A stretch of 64,000 nt of DNA from Clostridiales bacterium (GCA_015243575.1 CP042469.1:4864929-4928928); one strand, 5' to 3'. Shown: positions 52,484 through 61,403, counted from the stretch's first letter. The notes: generated from the letters alone by a model not told the origin. Translations and numbers: made by a program.

Positions 52484-53893
52484 ATGGAAGGGACTAATCT
52501 AGGAATTATCACCTTAATACCAGCGCTGGGCTTTTTAGTATTTGCACTGGTAACGAAGAAGTGTATTCTGAGTATCATGCTATCTGGGATACTCGGATAC
52601 ATATTTTACTACAAGGCAGCGTTCTTCATGCCAATGATGGATGCATTGCTTTCAGCAGCAAGCGATGCAGACAACAACTATATCGTAATTATTTGTTTGT
52701 TATTTGGATGCTTCGTTCAGCTGCTCAGACAGTCAAAAGGAGCTGTAGCAGTCGGGGATTTGGCTAGAAAGTATATCAAATCAGAAAAGCAAGTACTGCT
52801 TATGACCTGGATCTGCGGAGTAATCATCTTCATAGACGACTACCTCAGTATCCTGGTTACTGCAAACTGTGTCCTTACCCTTTCGGATGAACACAAGACG
52901 CCGAGAGAAATGATTTGCTATATCATTAATACCACCTCTGCTCCCGTTTGTCTGATTATACCGATTTCAGCATGGGTCGTGTTCTTCTCAGGAATCTTTG
53001 AACAGCAAAAAGAAGCAGCAGTCGTTGGTGACAGCGCGATGAGTATCTACTACAATATCATGCCATACTTTTTTTATCCATTCCTCTGCGTAATATTTGT
53101 ACTCCTGGTAATCCTGGGAATCGTGCCAAAGATGGGTGGGATTAAGAAGGCTTATGAGAGGGTTGCAGAAACCGGGCAGCTTTGGCCGGCATCAAGCAAC
53201 ATGCAGAATCAGGGTGATGAACTCGGTGAAGTAATGGGCGCTATCTCTGATAATGCAAAGGAAGAAAAGGAAATAACGCCGCATCTTTGGGCATTCCTCG
53301 TACCAATGGCGGTCGTTGTTATCGTAACCGTATGGCTTTCCGATATCCTTTACGGCGTAAGCTGTGGAATCTTCACTTGCTTCGTCCTGTTTGTTCCAAC
53401 CAGAATTATGAGTCTTGGTAAATTCTGTGACGCTTGTTATAAGGGTTTGGAAGACATGTTGTTTATCGCAGTTGTACTGGTTACCTCATTATTCTATAGA
53501 GAATCAATCAATCTGATCGGCTTACCCGACTATCTGATTGACGTGGCGGGTCCATATATGAGTGCAGCATGGCTTCCGGCAATCGCATTCATACTCATCG
53601 GTATTGTATGTTTTGCAACCGGCAATATCTGGAGCATACCAGCAGTATGTACGCCTATCATTTTGCCGCTGGCTGCTTCCACCGGCGCAAGCATCCCTCT
53701 CACACTGGGTGCGATTATTTCAGCTGCATGCTTCGGTGCACAGGCTTGTTTCTACTCAGATGTAACACTTCTGTCAGCTTCCGCTTGTAAAATTAATAAC
53801 GTAGATTATGCAGTCGCACAGTTGCCATACATCGGAATTGTTACCGCAATATCCTTTGTCGGATATGTGGTCTTTGGTTTCGCAATGTCATAA
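52484..53893 (+). CDS. NhaC-family Na+/H+ antiporter-like transporter
   Basis: A 469-residue membrane protein with about 11-12 helices, of the NhaC superfamily. The stretches 'GVIIFIDDYLSILVTANC' and 'NTTSAPVCLIIPISAWVVFF' match conserved NhaC regions. Some members carry organic anions or amino acids with Na+ or H+. ATG 52484 is preceded by GAAAGGA. Placed after the glycyl radical enzyme and activase, it most likely imports that enzyme's substrate or exports its product. A strong terminator follows at 53916. Confidence 0.85.
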   Translation: MEGTNLGIITLIPALGFLVFALVTKKCILSIMLSGILGYIFYYKAAFFMPMMDALLSAASDADNNYIVIICLLFGCFVQLLRQSKGAVAVGDLARKYIKSEKQVLLMTWICGVIIFIDDYLSILVTANCVLTLSDEHKTPREMICYIINTTSAPVCLIIPISAWVVFFSGIFEQQKEAAVVGDSAMSIYYNIMPYFFYPFLCVIFVLLVILGIVPKMGGIKKAYERVAETGQLWPASSNMQNQGDELGEVMGAISDNAKEEKEITPHLWAFLVPMAVVVIVTVWLSDILYGVSCGIFTCFVLFVPTRIMSLGKFCDACYKGLEDMLFIAVVLVTSLFYRESINLIGLPDYLIDVAGPYMSAAWLPAIAFILIGIVCFATGNIWSIPAVCTPIILPLAASTGASIPLTLGAIISAACFGAQACFYSDVTLLSASACKINNVDYAVAQLPYIGIVTAISFVGYVVFGFAMS

Positions 53894-53915
53894 ACAAAGT
53901 AGTGCAAAGCATTGT

Positions 53916-53953
53916 GAAAGGGCGGGAAACCTTTATGGATTTCCCGCCCTTTC
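53916..53953 (+). terminator. Strong terminator of the glycyl radical operon
   Basis: A 14-bp perfect stem, GAAAGGGCGGGAAA with TTTCCCGCCCTTTC, around a ten-base loop. It is symmetric and has an A-containing left arm, so it could act in both directions. Confidence 0.85.
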
Positions 53954-54039
53954 ATTTAAATTGACGGTAATATAACTGAATGTTAATATATACTGGGCAG
54001 TGTAATTAACTGGTATCTTTAAAGAGGGGAGAAACAGAT

Positions 54040-54474
54040 ATGAGCATTTTATCGATTGCGAGTAATGCCTCTGCATGGAGAGGTTATGAATACTATGAAG
54101 GAAAAAGGGTTCTCTCCTGGAAACAAACAGGTGAACATGAATTTGATGGAGAGGTTGCGGGTAGCGAGAAACAAGTGTACCATGTGATAATTGACACCGA
54201 GCATCCTAAAAAATCAACATGCAATTGTCCGCATGCCGAAGGGAAACGAATTGTATGTAAACACAAGATCGCTCTATTTTTTACAGTATTTCCAAAGGAA
54301 GCAGCTGAATATATGGCTGAAATCGAAGAATATGAGAGAGAAGAAGAGGAACGCGAGCAAGAAAGCTACGACCGGATTGTGGAATACGTACATAGTCTGT
54401 CAAAAGAAGAATTTAGAAATGCTTTGATAAATTCATTATTAGAAGCTGAGGAAAGAGACCACTATCATTATTGA
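54040..54474 (+). CDS. SWIM zinc-finger protein
   Basis: A 144-residue protein with a SWIM motif, 'CNCPHAEGKRIVCKHKIAL' (CxCx9CxH), near residue 62, followed by a highly acidic helix (Glu-rich, about 95-118). SWIM domains bind nucleic acid or protein in recombination and repair contexts. GAGGGGAG precedes ATG 54040. It is convergent with the FGGY kinase gene and overlaps its end by 7 bases. No link to the surrounding catabolic genes is visible. Confidence 0.85.
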   Translation: MSILSIASNASAWRGYEYYEGKRVLSWKQTGEHEFDGEVAGSEKQVYHVIIDTEHPKKSTCNCPHAEGKRIVCKHKIALFFTVFPKEAAEYMAEIEEYEREEEEREQESYDRIVEYVHSLSKEEFRNALINSLLEAEERDHYHY

Positions 54475-54481
54475 TAGTGGT
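54458..54481. terminator. 10-bp hairpin shared by two convergent gene ends
   Basis: ACCACTATCA, loop TTAT, TGATAGTGGT. The SWIM stop (54472-54474) and the kinase stop (54468-54470, minus strand) both lie inside it. T-runs are weak on both sides. Confidence 0.6.
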
Positions 54482-55985
54482 TCATCATTTTCCCCAGCTT
54501 GGCGAGATCTTCCGTCCAAGCTCCAAAGATCTCCAGAAGTTTTTCGTACTTTTCGGTTGCTTCCTTATCAGGATCGAGCAGACTTTGCGGTCTGTGAATA
54601 TCCAGTATTCGATCATAACCGTTCCAAGCACCACAAGCATTCGCTGCAAGGGCAGCTGCGCCTAAAGATGCAGCATTCTGGTCGATGTTGGTCTTCAGGA
54701 TCGGAAGGTTATAGATATCTGCGAACATTCTTAGCCACACAGGGCTCTTGCTGCCGCCGCCGCAAATCAACATATTGCCGCTTACAGTTACGCTTCTCGA
54801 AAGAATATCCAGCGTCTTTCGCAGGGCCATAGCGACTCCTTCCATTGCGGCTCTGACCATATCTTCCCTGGTATTGCGCAAGGTAAGACCTGCGAAGCTT
54901 CCGGAGAGATAAGGGCTGGGCTCCTGGGGGCTGCCCCCGGCAAGGCTTGGATTGAACAGAATGCCGTTGCTCCCGATCGGGACTGATTCGGCCATTTTGT
55001 TCATGATCTCATAAGCATCCGTATCACTGCTTAAATCCCGGCAGAGCTGATCCCTGACCCAGCGATTGGAATTCCCTGCAGAGAAGATAGAAACAGCAGA
55101 TGTATAGAAACCCTTTTTTACGTGAGCGAAAACAAAAGGCCTGGTTTTCATATCGATGATCGGCTTCTGTGAGGTTAGGGCAATCCAACTAGAGGAACCA
55201 AGGGACGTATAGGCAGACCCCTCAGATAAACCGGTAGCCCCCAATGCCATACAGGTGTTGTCTACTGCGCCGCAGGCAACCGGAGTACCTGCAAGGAGGC
55301 CTGATTCCTCTGAGGCTTTCTTGGTAACATATCCGATAATGGAGTCCGAAGGCCTGATCTCGGGAAATATTCTGCGGTCAATTTCAGCAGCTTTGAAGAA
55401 ACGATCCTCGTAATCCCATTTTTCCAGATTGAATACGCCAAATCCAGAGGCATAGGAGGGATCCGTGCACATCGTTCCAGTAAATTGATAGTTTATAAAA
55501 TCTTTGGACCCCAGAATTTTCTGTACCTTGCTAAACCGTTCGGGCTGATGTTCTTTCATCCACATCAATTTTAGAATCGTATAACATTCTGCAGGATCGC
55601 CGTTTCCCGTTGTTGCATACCAGCTTTCGTAGGATAGCGAATCGAAGAAGCGGCTAACCTGATCTTCGGCTCTCATATCACTCCAGATCGGAACTTGATC
55701 CGCAAGCAACCGTCCCTCAGCATCCAGAGGCACAGCAACAAGGCTGTGGCCGGACAGCGCCGCACAAGCGATGGTTTCCGGGTTGAAACCAGTCTTCGCC
55801 AGCAGGAGTTTCGTTGCCTTGCAAACATTCACCCACCAGTCCATAGGCCGTTGCTCCATGAATTTTTCCACGGGATAAATTGTATCGTATGAAAGGAATA
55901 CATCCGATAAGGATTCTCCATTTTCATTAAAAAGAGAGGCTTTGACGCCTCCTGTTCCCAAGTCGTAAGCGATGAAATTTTTCAT
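54468..55985 (-). CDS. FGGY-family carbohydrate kinase
   Basis: A 505-residue sugar kinase (xylulokinase/glycerol kinase superfamily). The phosphate 1 loop is 'AYDLGTGGVKASLFN', the catalytic Asp region 'GAVDNTCMALGATGL', the adenosine-binding end 'LICGGGSKSPVWLRMFADIY'. The C-terminal 'NQAASLGAAALAANACG' is typical of xylulokinase-like members. ATG 55985 follows GGAGGAG. It lies downstream of the DeoR gene on the same strand. Substrate not determinable by eye; the partner genes suggest a ketose or polyol. Confidence 0.9.
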   Translation of the reverse strand: MKNFIAYDLGTGGVKASLFNENGESLSDVFLSYDTIYPVEKFMEQRPMDWWVNVCKATKLLLAKTGFNPETIACAALSGHSLVAVPLDAEGRLLADQVPIWSDMRAEDQVSRFFDSLSYESWYATTGNGDPAECYTILKLMWMKEHQPERFSKVQKILGSKDFINYQFTGTMCTDPSYASGFGVFNLEKWDYEDRFFKAAEIDRRIFPEIRPSDSIIGYVTKKASEESGLLAGTPVACGAVDNTCMALGATGLSEGSAYTSLGSSSWIALTSQKPIIDMKTRPFVFAHVKKGFYTSAVSIFSAGNSNRWVRDQLCRDLSSDTDAYEIMNKMAESVPIGSNGILFNPSLAGGSPQEPSPYLSGSFAGLTLRNTREDMVRAAMEGVAMALRKTLDILSRSVTVSGNMLICGGGSKSPVWLRMFADIYNLPILKTNIDQNAASLGAAALAANACGAWNGYDRILDIHRPQSLLDPDKEATEKYEKLLEIFGAWTEDLAKLGKMMNHYQ

Positions 55986-56023
55986 GCGAAGCTCCTCCAC
56001 TGCAGTGCTTTAGGTCTCATAGT

Positions 56024-56052
56024 AAGCATCGGTCATGGAATCACCGATGCTT
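56024..56052. promoter_or_regulatory. 10-bp inverted repeat between DeoR and kinase genes
   Basis: AAGCATCGGT and ACCGATGCTT around nine bases, 40 bases before the kinase start. With no T-run on the minus strand, an operator or attenuating hairpin is more likely than a terminator. Confidence 0.45.
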
Positions 56053-56097
56053 GTTTGATGGGATGTAATTCGGTTGAAATGAATTCAAGATAAGGAT

Positions 56098-56871
56098 CTA
56101 AGCAGTGTAAACACAGATACCATGCTCCAGATAATATTGCTTATAAAAATCGGGCACGTTGTCGTTGATTATGATGTTGGGCACAGCGTCCAAATCTCCC
56201 ACCTTCATAAATGCCCGATAGCCGAATTTTGCGTCGTCTATCGCAAAGAAAGGCTGCTGGCATCTGGCGGAGACCGCTTTGATGATCTCTAAAACATTGG
56301 TATCCGAAAGCGTATAGCCCGCATCGATATCGGCACCGTCCACCGAGAAAAAGCATTTGCTGATATAGATATTATTCAGATCTTTTTGAATGTCGTTCGG
56401 TATCGTGTACAGCCCTTTATTATCAAGTCTTCCACCAAGAAAATGAATCTGGATCGTGGAATTGTTGCTCAATACATTAGAAACAAGAAGATTATTTGTA
56501 AAGATCTTCATGTCATTCCGGGACACTAAGGCTTTGGCAATATAGTAGGATGTGGAGCCGGGGCCTAAAAAGATCCATTCTTCATTGGAGATTAAGCTTG
56601 AAGCGAAGATGCCGAGCGCTTCCTTGGCTTTGTCATATTGAATGTTATTTCCAGTAAGGGCTGAATTGACATCTTCTTCCTGAGCAATGGCAGAATTCAG
56701 GGACGCCCCGCCGTGAAACCGGGTGATGAATCCTTCTTCTTCTAATTCGTCGAAATCATTCCTTATTGTGGCTTCTGTAACGTTAAGAAGCTTGCTAAGG
56801 GTGGCGACGTCAACTTGCTTACGGTTAAAAATAATTTCTTTAATTTTTCGTTTTCTTTCTACTTTAAACAT
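56098..56871 (-). CDS. DeoR family transcriptional repressor
   Basis: A 257-residue DeoR regulator. Residues 5-60 are the helix-turn-helix ('VDVATLSKLLNVTEATIRND', then 'EGFITRFHGGASL'). The rest is the DeoR sugar-phosphate sensor with the DxG-type loop 'FLGPGSTSYYIAKAL', 'NNLLVSNVL' and 'SVDGADIDAGYT'. No classical AGGAGG is seen directly before the ATG on the minus strand (AAGGGATAT). It is divergent from the epimerase operon across 352 bases that hold AAACAAAA repeats and probably represses both directions. Confidence 0.92.
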   Translation of the reverse strand: MFKVERKRKIKEIIFNRKQVDVATLSKLLNVTEATIRNDFDELEEEGFITRFHGGASLNSAIAQEEDVNSALTGNNIQYDKAKEALGIFASSLISNEEWIFLGPGSTSYYIAKALVSRNDMKIFTNNLLVSNVLSNNSTIQIHFLGGRLDNKGLYTIPNDIQKDLNNIYISKCFFSVDGADIDAGYTLSDTNVLEIIKAVSARCQQPFFAIDDAKFGYRAFMKVGDLDAVPNIIINDNVPDFYKQYYLEHGICVYTA

Positions 56872-56959
56872 ATATCCCTTATCCTTTTTGGTTTATTGCG
56901 TTTCGATCTCTTTAAATTATACCGTAAAAACAATAGAAATAAAAGAAAAAATTACGAAC

Positions 56960-57035
56960 AAACAAAAATAAACAAAAATTATAAACAAAATAAAACAAAA
57001 AGTAATTATGAAAACAAAAAAATACAAAAACAAAT
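56960..57035. promoter_or_regulatory. Phased AAACAAAA repeats, probable DeoR operator array
   Basis: AAACAAAA begins at 56960, 56970, 56983, 56993 and 57012, and AAACAAAT at 57028, with steps of 10, 13, 10, 19 and 16. The array ends three bases before a -35 box. The strand is extremely A-rich. DeoR-type repressors commonly bind several short direct repeats of this kind. Confidence 0.55.
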
Positions 57036-57037
57036 CG

Positions 57038-57066
57038 TTGACGAAAGAAAAAGCCAGTGGTATATT
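57038..57066 (+). promoter_or_regulatory. Sigma-A promoter of the epimerase operon
   Basis: TTGACG (57038-57043), 17-base spacer, TATATT (57061-57066). Near-consensus, directly after the AAACAAAA array. Confidence 0.8.
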
Positions 57067-57106
57067 TAAAACGCAAATAGAAAGAAGGAAGATTCCGGAG
57101 GAAAGG

Positions 57107-57145
57107 ATGCCGTCATTGACCCAAAGCTGCAAATTGGGAGAATGA
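57107..57145 (+). CDS. Possible 12-residue leader peptide
   Basis: ATG 57107 is preceded by CCGGAGGAAAGG, a better ribosome site than that of the following epimerase gene, and encodes MPSLTQSCKLGE then stop. It may be a translated leader of the operon; no attenuator structure is evident. The remaining leader to 57223 shows nothing else. Confidence 0.3.
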   Translation: MPSLTQSCKLGE

Positions 57146-57223
57146 GGAGTTCTGCCCGATCCTTTTCCGAGATGATTACGATTGAACAGCTTGATCAATT
57201 ATTTCATGATTGGAGAGTAAACG

Positions 57224-58204
57224 ATGAAAATAGGGTTTTGCGTAGTAAACTATTCTGAAAAGCCGGTAGAAGAGGTTGTAAAACTTGCGGCGGATCATGG
57301 ATATGACTGTGTTGAACTGCCGGCCTATGAGGGCAATGGACAAATTGATGCAATGGATCTGTTGAAGCACGGCAATGCGAAGAAGCTGAAAAAAATGGTT
57401 GAGGATCATGGATTATTTATTTCTGCTCTGAGCAACCATGCAGATTCCTTGCTGGTCATGGGTCCTTACAGCGCCGGGACAGATTCCATATGCCCCGGTA
57501 CCAAGGAGGAGAAGATTCGCTTTGGTACGGAGAGCTTGATCCGTTCGGCTCAGCTTGCCAGTGAATTGGAAGTACCTGCAGTTGTGGCCTTCTCTGGAAT
57601 GGAAAACTACGGACATATTAACGATTGGCCGGAACCAAACGGCTGGAAATATGAAGAGGAGCAATTTGTAGAAAAATATACTCCTATTCTAGACAAATAC
57701 AGGGAGTACGGCGTTAAGGTGGCGTTTGAACCCCACCCCAACAATATTATCTATGATACGCAGTCTGCCCTGAGATGTCTTGAAATTGTGGATCATCACC
57801 CGGCGTATGCGATTAATCTTGATCCCGCAAACATTTTATTTTCTGGAGTGAATCTTCAGACCTTTGTGGATGAATTGCGGGGGCGCATCGCTGTGGTGCA
57901 TGCGAAGGACTGTGAGCTTGTCCATCATAATATGGCAAAGGGTGGTCTGAATATGTATATGCAGGATGGCTGGGGCCGCATGGATCGTTCCTTTCGCTTC
58001 AGAATTCCAGGCTGGGGTGATGTAGACTGGAAGAGACTGATCAGTGAGCTCTTCCTTACAGGATATGATTACGTTTTCAATTATGAGCATGAAGATGTCA
58101 TCATGAGCCGGGCCGATGGCGTTAAGAAGACAATCGATTTTCTGCGTCCTCTGATGATTGAAGCTCCCTATGAGGGGCGTTCAGACAAATTATTTACAAA
58201 ATAG
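57224..58204 (+). CDS. Sugar phosphate isomerase/epimerase (TIM barrel, AP-endonuclease type 2 fold)
   Basis: A 326-residue TIM-barrel enzyme of the xylose-isomerase-like family. Metal ligands are suggested by 'VAFEPHPNN' (Glu), 'INLDPANILF' (Asp), 'VVHAKDCEL' (His) and 'FNYEHED' (Glu). It would interconvert ketose epimers or isomerise a keto-sugar. GGAGAG precedes ATG 57224. First main gene of a four-gene operon: epimerase, dehydrogenase, OYE-like reductase, DeoC-like aldolase. Substrate unknown. Confidence 0.85.
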   Translation: MKIGFCVVNYSEKPVEEVVKLAADHGYDCVELPAYEGNGQIDAMDLLKHGNAKKLKKMVEDHGLFISALSNHADSLLVMGPYSAGTDSICPGTKEEKIRFGTESLIRSAQLASELEVPAVVAFSGMENYGHINDWPEPNGWKYEEEQFVEKYTPILDKYREYGVKVAFEPHPNNIIYDTQSALRCLEIVDHHPAYAINLDPANILFSGVNLQTFVDELRGRIAVVHAKDCELVHHNMAKGGLNMYMQDGWGRMDRSFRFRIPGWGDVDWKRLISELFLTGYDYVFNYEHEDVIMSRADGVKKTIDFLRPLMIEAPYEGRSDKLFTK

Positions 58205-58220
58205 TGTAAGGAGAGGTTCT

Positions 58221-59285
58221 ATGAAAACGATGAGAGCACAGGTGCTAACAAAACCATATCATTTCGAATTGAAGGAAGTTTCGATTCCGGAGATCAGTGA
58301 TGACGAGGTTTTGATTAAGGTTAAATACTGTGGAATTTGTGGATCCGACTGGGGATCCTACACCGGAAAATATGCGGAAGAGGTAGCTTGCATTCCGTTG
58401 ACGACAGGGCATGAATTCTTTGGAACGATCGAAACGCTGGGGGCACATTCCCAAGGTTTAAAAATCGGAGACCGTGTTGCGGCAGATATCTGTAAGCCCT
58501 GCGGTACCTGTTATCACTGTCGGATTGGGGAGCCCCTTCTTTGCAGCGATTTCAAACAAATCGGCATTCATCTGGACGGAGGGTTTGCTGAGTATGTGAA
58601 AGTGCCCTGGAAGAATGTTTATCTTGTTCCGGATGAAGTCTCGGATGAAAAGGCAGCCTTTGTGGAGCCGCTGACAGCTTGTCTGAACGCATCACGCAAG
58701 ATGGACTGCAAAATGGCACGAAGTGTTGTTGTCATAGGAGCCGGGCTTGGAATCATTCACGCAGCTTTGGCAAAGGCCCGCGGTGCGGCTCCTGTGATTG
58801 TGATTGATGCCAATCCTGACCGGCTGGCTATGGCAAAGGAAATGGTGGCAGATCATACCATCAACGTGAAAGAAACAGATCCTGTGGAAGAGGTAATGAG
58901 ATTGACCAATGGAGTCGGAGCGGATTATGTGCTTGAAGCAGTAGGAAATGCAAAGACTTATGAGCAGGCGTTTAAAATGGTCCGAAAAGGAGGCAAGGTA
59001 GAAGCCTTTGGCATATGCGCCGATGATGATTTTGCCATGCTTGCACCGGTTCAGTTTGTGCTGGAGGAAAAGAAGGTAAGCGGCAGCTGCGCGGGGATTG
59101 GCTACGACTGGGGAGATGCAATTCAGCTTCTGAACTATAACCGCGTTGATCCTACTCCTCTCATCTCTATGATCGTTCCGCTGGAGGAGCTGGAGCAGGC
59201 TCTGAATGAAATCAGAGAAAATCCGAAGCTAATCAAAGTATTGGTCAGCCCTGAGGTGAAGGAAAGGGTTGTATTATACCGATGA
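58221..59285 (+). CDS. Zinc-dependent medium-chain alcohol dehydrogenase
   Basis: A 354-residue MDR enzyme (sorbitol/threonine dehydrogenase type). The catalytic zinc site is 'YCGICGSDW' and 'GHEFFGTIE', the structural zinc site 'CKPCGTCYHCRIGEPLLC', and the Rossmann loop 'VIGAGLGIIHAALAKA' with a following Asp, pointing to NAD. ATG 58221 is chosen because AAGGAGAGG lies 7 bases before it; the longer frame begins inside the epimerase. It probably oxidises a polyol or sugar acid of the operon's pathway. Confidence 0.9.
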   Translation: MKTMRAQVLTKPYHFELKEVSIPEISDDEVLIKVKYCGICGSDWGSYTGKYAEEVACIPLTTGHEFFGTIETLGAHSQGLKIGDRVAADICKPCGTCYHCRIGEPLLCSDFKQIGIHLDGGFAEYVKVPWKNVYLVPDEVSDEKAAFVEPLTACLNASRKMDCKMARSVVVIGAGLGIIHAALAKARGAAPVIVIDANPDRLAMAKEMVADHTINVKETDPVEEVMRLTNGVGADYVLEAVGNAKTYEQAFKMVRKGGKVEAFGICADDDFAMLAPVQFVLEEKKVSGSCAGIGYDWGDAIQLLNYNRVDPTPLISMIVPLEELEQALNEIRENPKLIKVLVSPEVKERVVLYR

Positions 59286-59376
59286 AAATCATGAGATCAG
59301 CGCTGCGCTTGCAGGCAGAATCATCATGAAGCCAGGCTCGGACCCGGGCCGGACTTGAAACGAGTGGAGGTTTGAA

Positions 59377-60621
59377 ATGGGTTATAAAGACACCCTTTTA
59401 CAGCCGATCATGATCGGCAACAGAACATGTGAAAACCGGTTTTTTGCACAGCCAATGGAGTGTGTTGATTCAGACGCTGAGGGAAATCCTACAGAGCTTA
59501 CATACAGCAGATACGAGAATCTTTACAAAGGAGGTTTCGGGTTGGTTGACCTCGAGGCCATTACGGTTACCAATGAGAGCCGGGCAAGAAAGACACAGCT
59601 TGAGATTATGCCCAGGAATGAAAAGGCACTGGCTAAATTTATCAAACGATTAAAAGAAGTCAATCCAAATGTCCTGATTATATTCCAGCTGACGCATTCC
59701 GGAGAAATCAGCGAGCCGGACTTTTCAAGAAGAGTTACCGTAAAACAGATGCATGGGCTGGAGGGAGATCTGCTGACGGAAGAAGAAGTGGATTCCATCA
59801 TAGACCAGTTTGAGCTGGCAGCAAAGATCACGCAGAGCGTCGGAGCCGACGGAATCGATCTAAAATTCTGTCATGGATATCTGGGATCCCAAATCTTAAG
59901 ACCCTATAACGACCGCAACTGGAAGTACGGCGGTTCCTGGGAGAATCGCTCCAGATTTGCTTATGATTTAATGGAGCGGATCAAGAAAGCCACCGGTTAC
60001 GATAAGGATTTCCTAATCGGCTCAAAGGTTTCTATGTGGGAAGGCTTCCCCGGCGGATGCGGATCCGCTGGACCCGACTCACCCCTGATGGATATGACCG
60101 AGTCCATTGACCTGATCAAAGGGCTTGAAGAACGGGGAGCACAATACTTTGTTGAATCTCTGGGAAATGTTCATTCAAGCATGGCTTACATGGAAGCCGT
60201 TCAGGATGAGCCTTATTTATCTTACCTGCATTTTTACTTCGCCAACCTCATGAAACAGAATCTGAAAAAGGAAACTGTCGTAATAGGATCGCATTTCTCG
60301 TCCTTTAGAGGCAAGAAGAATAAGCTTCTTTCCGTTGATCCGGAGAAAGCATCTCTGTTTGCCATGGGCAGCCGCTGCATCGAGGATGGGATGATGGATA
60401 TGATCGGTCTGGGAAGACAGTCCTTTGCCGATCCGCTGACCCCCCTGAAGCTGAAAGAAGGAAGGGAAGACGAAATAAAATACTGCAATCAGTGTATGAA
60501 CTGCGAAGAATTGATGATTCGTCAGCAGCCGGTGGGTTGCGTTGCCTTTAACAGACAGTATACAGAGCTGTTTCGGGACGTAAGAAAGACCTTCGGGAAA
60601 TTGACGGAATTGCATACTTGA
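59377..60621 (+). CDS. OYE-family NADH:flavin oxidoreductase with C-terminal Cys cluster
   Basis: A 414-residue old-yellow-enzyme TIM barrel with FMN. 'LIIFQLTHSGEIS'-type strand 3, 'GADGIDLKFCHGYLGSQIL' and 'IGLGRQSFADP' are family signatures. The end holds 'YCNQCMNCEELMIRQQPVGC', a CxxCxxC-x11-C pattern close to, but one residue shorter than, the [4Fe-4S] site of 2,4-dienoyl-CoA reductases. The flavodoxin-like NAD-binding domains of those enzymes are absent. It would reduce or isomerise an enone-like intermediate. GGAGG lies before ATG 59377. Confidence 0.85.
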   Translation: MGYKDTLLQPIMIGNRTCENRFFAQPMECVDSDAEGNPTELTYSRYENLYKGGFGLVDLEAITVTNESRARKTQLEIMPRNEKALAKFIKRLKEVNPNVLIIFQLTHSGEISEPDFSRRVTVKQMHGLEGDLLTEEEVDSIIDQFELAAKITQSVGADGIDLKFCHGYLGSQILRPYNDRNWKYGGSWENRSRFAYDLMERIKKATGYDKDFLIGSKVSMWEGFPGGCGSAGPDSPLMDMTESIDLIKGLEERGAQYFVESLGNVHSSMAYMEAVQDEPYLSYLHFYFANLMKQNLKKETVVIGSHFSSFRGKKNKLLSVDPEKASLFAMGSRCIEDGMMDMIGLGRQSFADPLTPLKLKEGREDEIKYCNQCMNCEELMIRQQPVGCVAFNRQYTELFRDVRKTFGKLTELHT

Positions 60622-60671
60622 TCGGATGAAAACTCCGTGACAGATTGTTTTGCGAAAGAAAGGTGACAGAA

Positions 60672-61403
60672 ATGATAGAGTACAGAAAACAGACATTAAC
60701 AGTAAAAGATATCGCTTACATGATGGATCCCAGCGTTTTAAAGCTGGACACCTCCTATGAAGATGTCTGCGCATTAGTGGATGCATGCAAAAAATATGAT
60801 TTCGGGTGCTGCTTTGCATGGCCGGGATATTATCCTCTGCTGAGCAGTCTTTTAGAGAATACCAATACGGCCTTCGGCACTTCCTTAGGCTTCCCGTCAG
60901 GACAGGAAGCAACCCGCACCAAGGTTCAGCAGGCAGAATGGTTTATGACCATGAATCCGGCAGAAGTGGATATGGTTATGAATGTGGGCTGGCTAAAATC
61001 CAAAAGATATGATGAAGTTGTTTCAGATATCAGAGCAGTGCGCGAAGCTACAAAGGGCTCTTCTTTAAAGGTCATTATTGAGGCAATGCTTCTAACAGAC
61101 GAAGAAATTGAAAAGGCCTGTGAATTATCAATTGAAGCCGGAGCTGATTATGTAAAGACCGGCACAGGCTTCTCCAGCGATCCTACGACAGTGCATCACG
61201 TGCAGGTTATGTATCAAGCCATCGACGGGCGGGCAAAACTGAAGGTTGCCGGTGGGGTACGGTCCCTGGACACCTTACTGAAGATGTATAAGGCAGGGGC
61301 GGACCGTTTTGGAATCGGTTTGAGCTCGGCGGTCAGTATTATGGAAGAGGCCATTTCAATCGGCCATGATATTGATATCGACACTGTTTTGTTGGATTCG
61401 TAG
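60672..61403 (+). CDS. deoC: DeoC/LacD-type class I aldolase (deoxyribose-phosphate aldolase-like)
   Basis: A 243-residue class I aldolase. The Schiff-base Lys is in 'ADYVKTGTGFSS', the proton-relay Lys in 'LKVAGGVRS', and the conserved Asp in 'EVDMVMNVGWL', exactly the DeoC set. ATG 60672 follows AAAGGTGA; the upstream frame start is not supported. The reaction expected is reversible cleavage to acetaldehyde plus glyceraldehyde 3-phosphate, or an analogue on the pathway's phosphorylated sugar. It is the last gene of the operon. No deoxynucleoside genes are near, so a different substrate is possible. Confidence 0.85.
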   Translation: MIEYRKQTLTVKDIAYMMDPSVLKLDTSYEDVCALVDACKKYDFGCCFAWPGYYPLLSSLLENTNTAFGTSLGFPSGQEATRTKVQQAEWFMTMNPAEVDMVMNVGWLKSKRYDEVVSDIRAVREATKGSSLKVIIEAMLLTDEEIEKACELSIEAGADYVKTGTGFSSDPTTVHHVQVMYQAIDGRAKLKVAGGVRSLDTLLKMYKAGADRFGIGLSSAVSIMEEAISIGHDIDIDTVLLDS

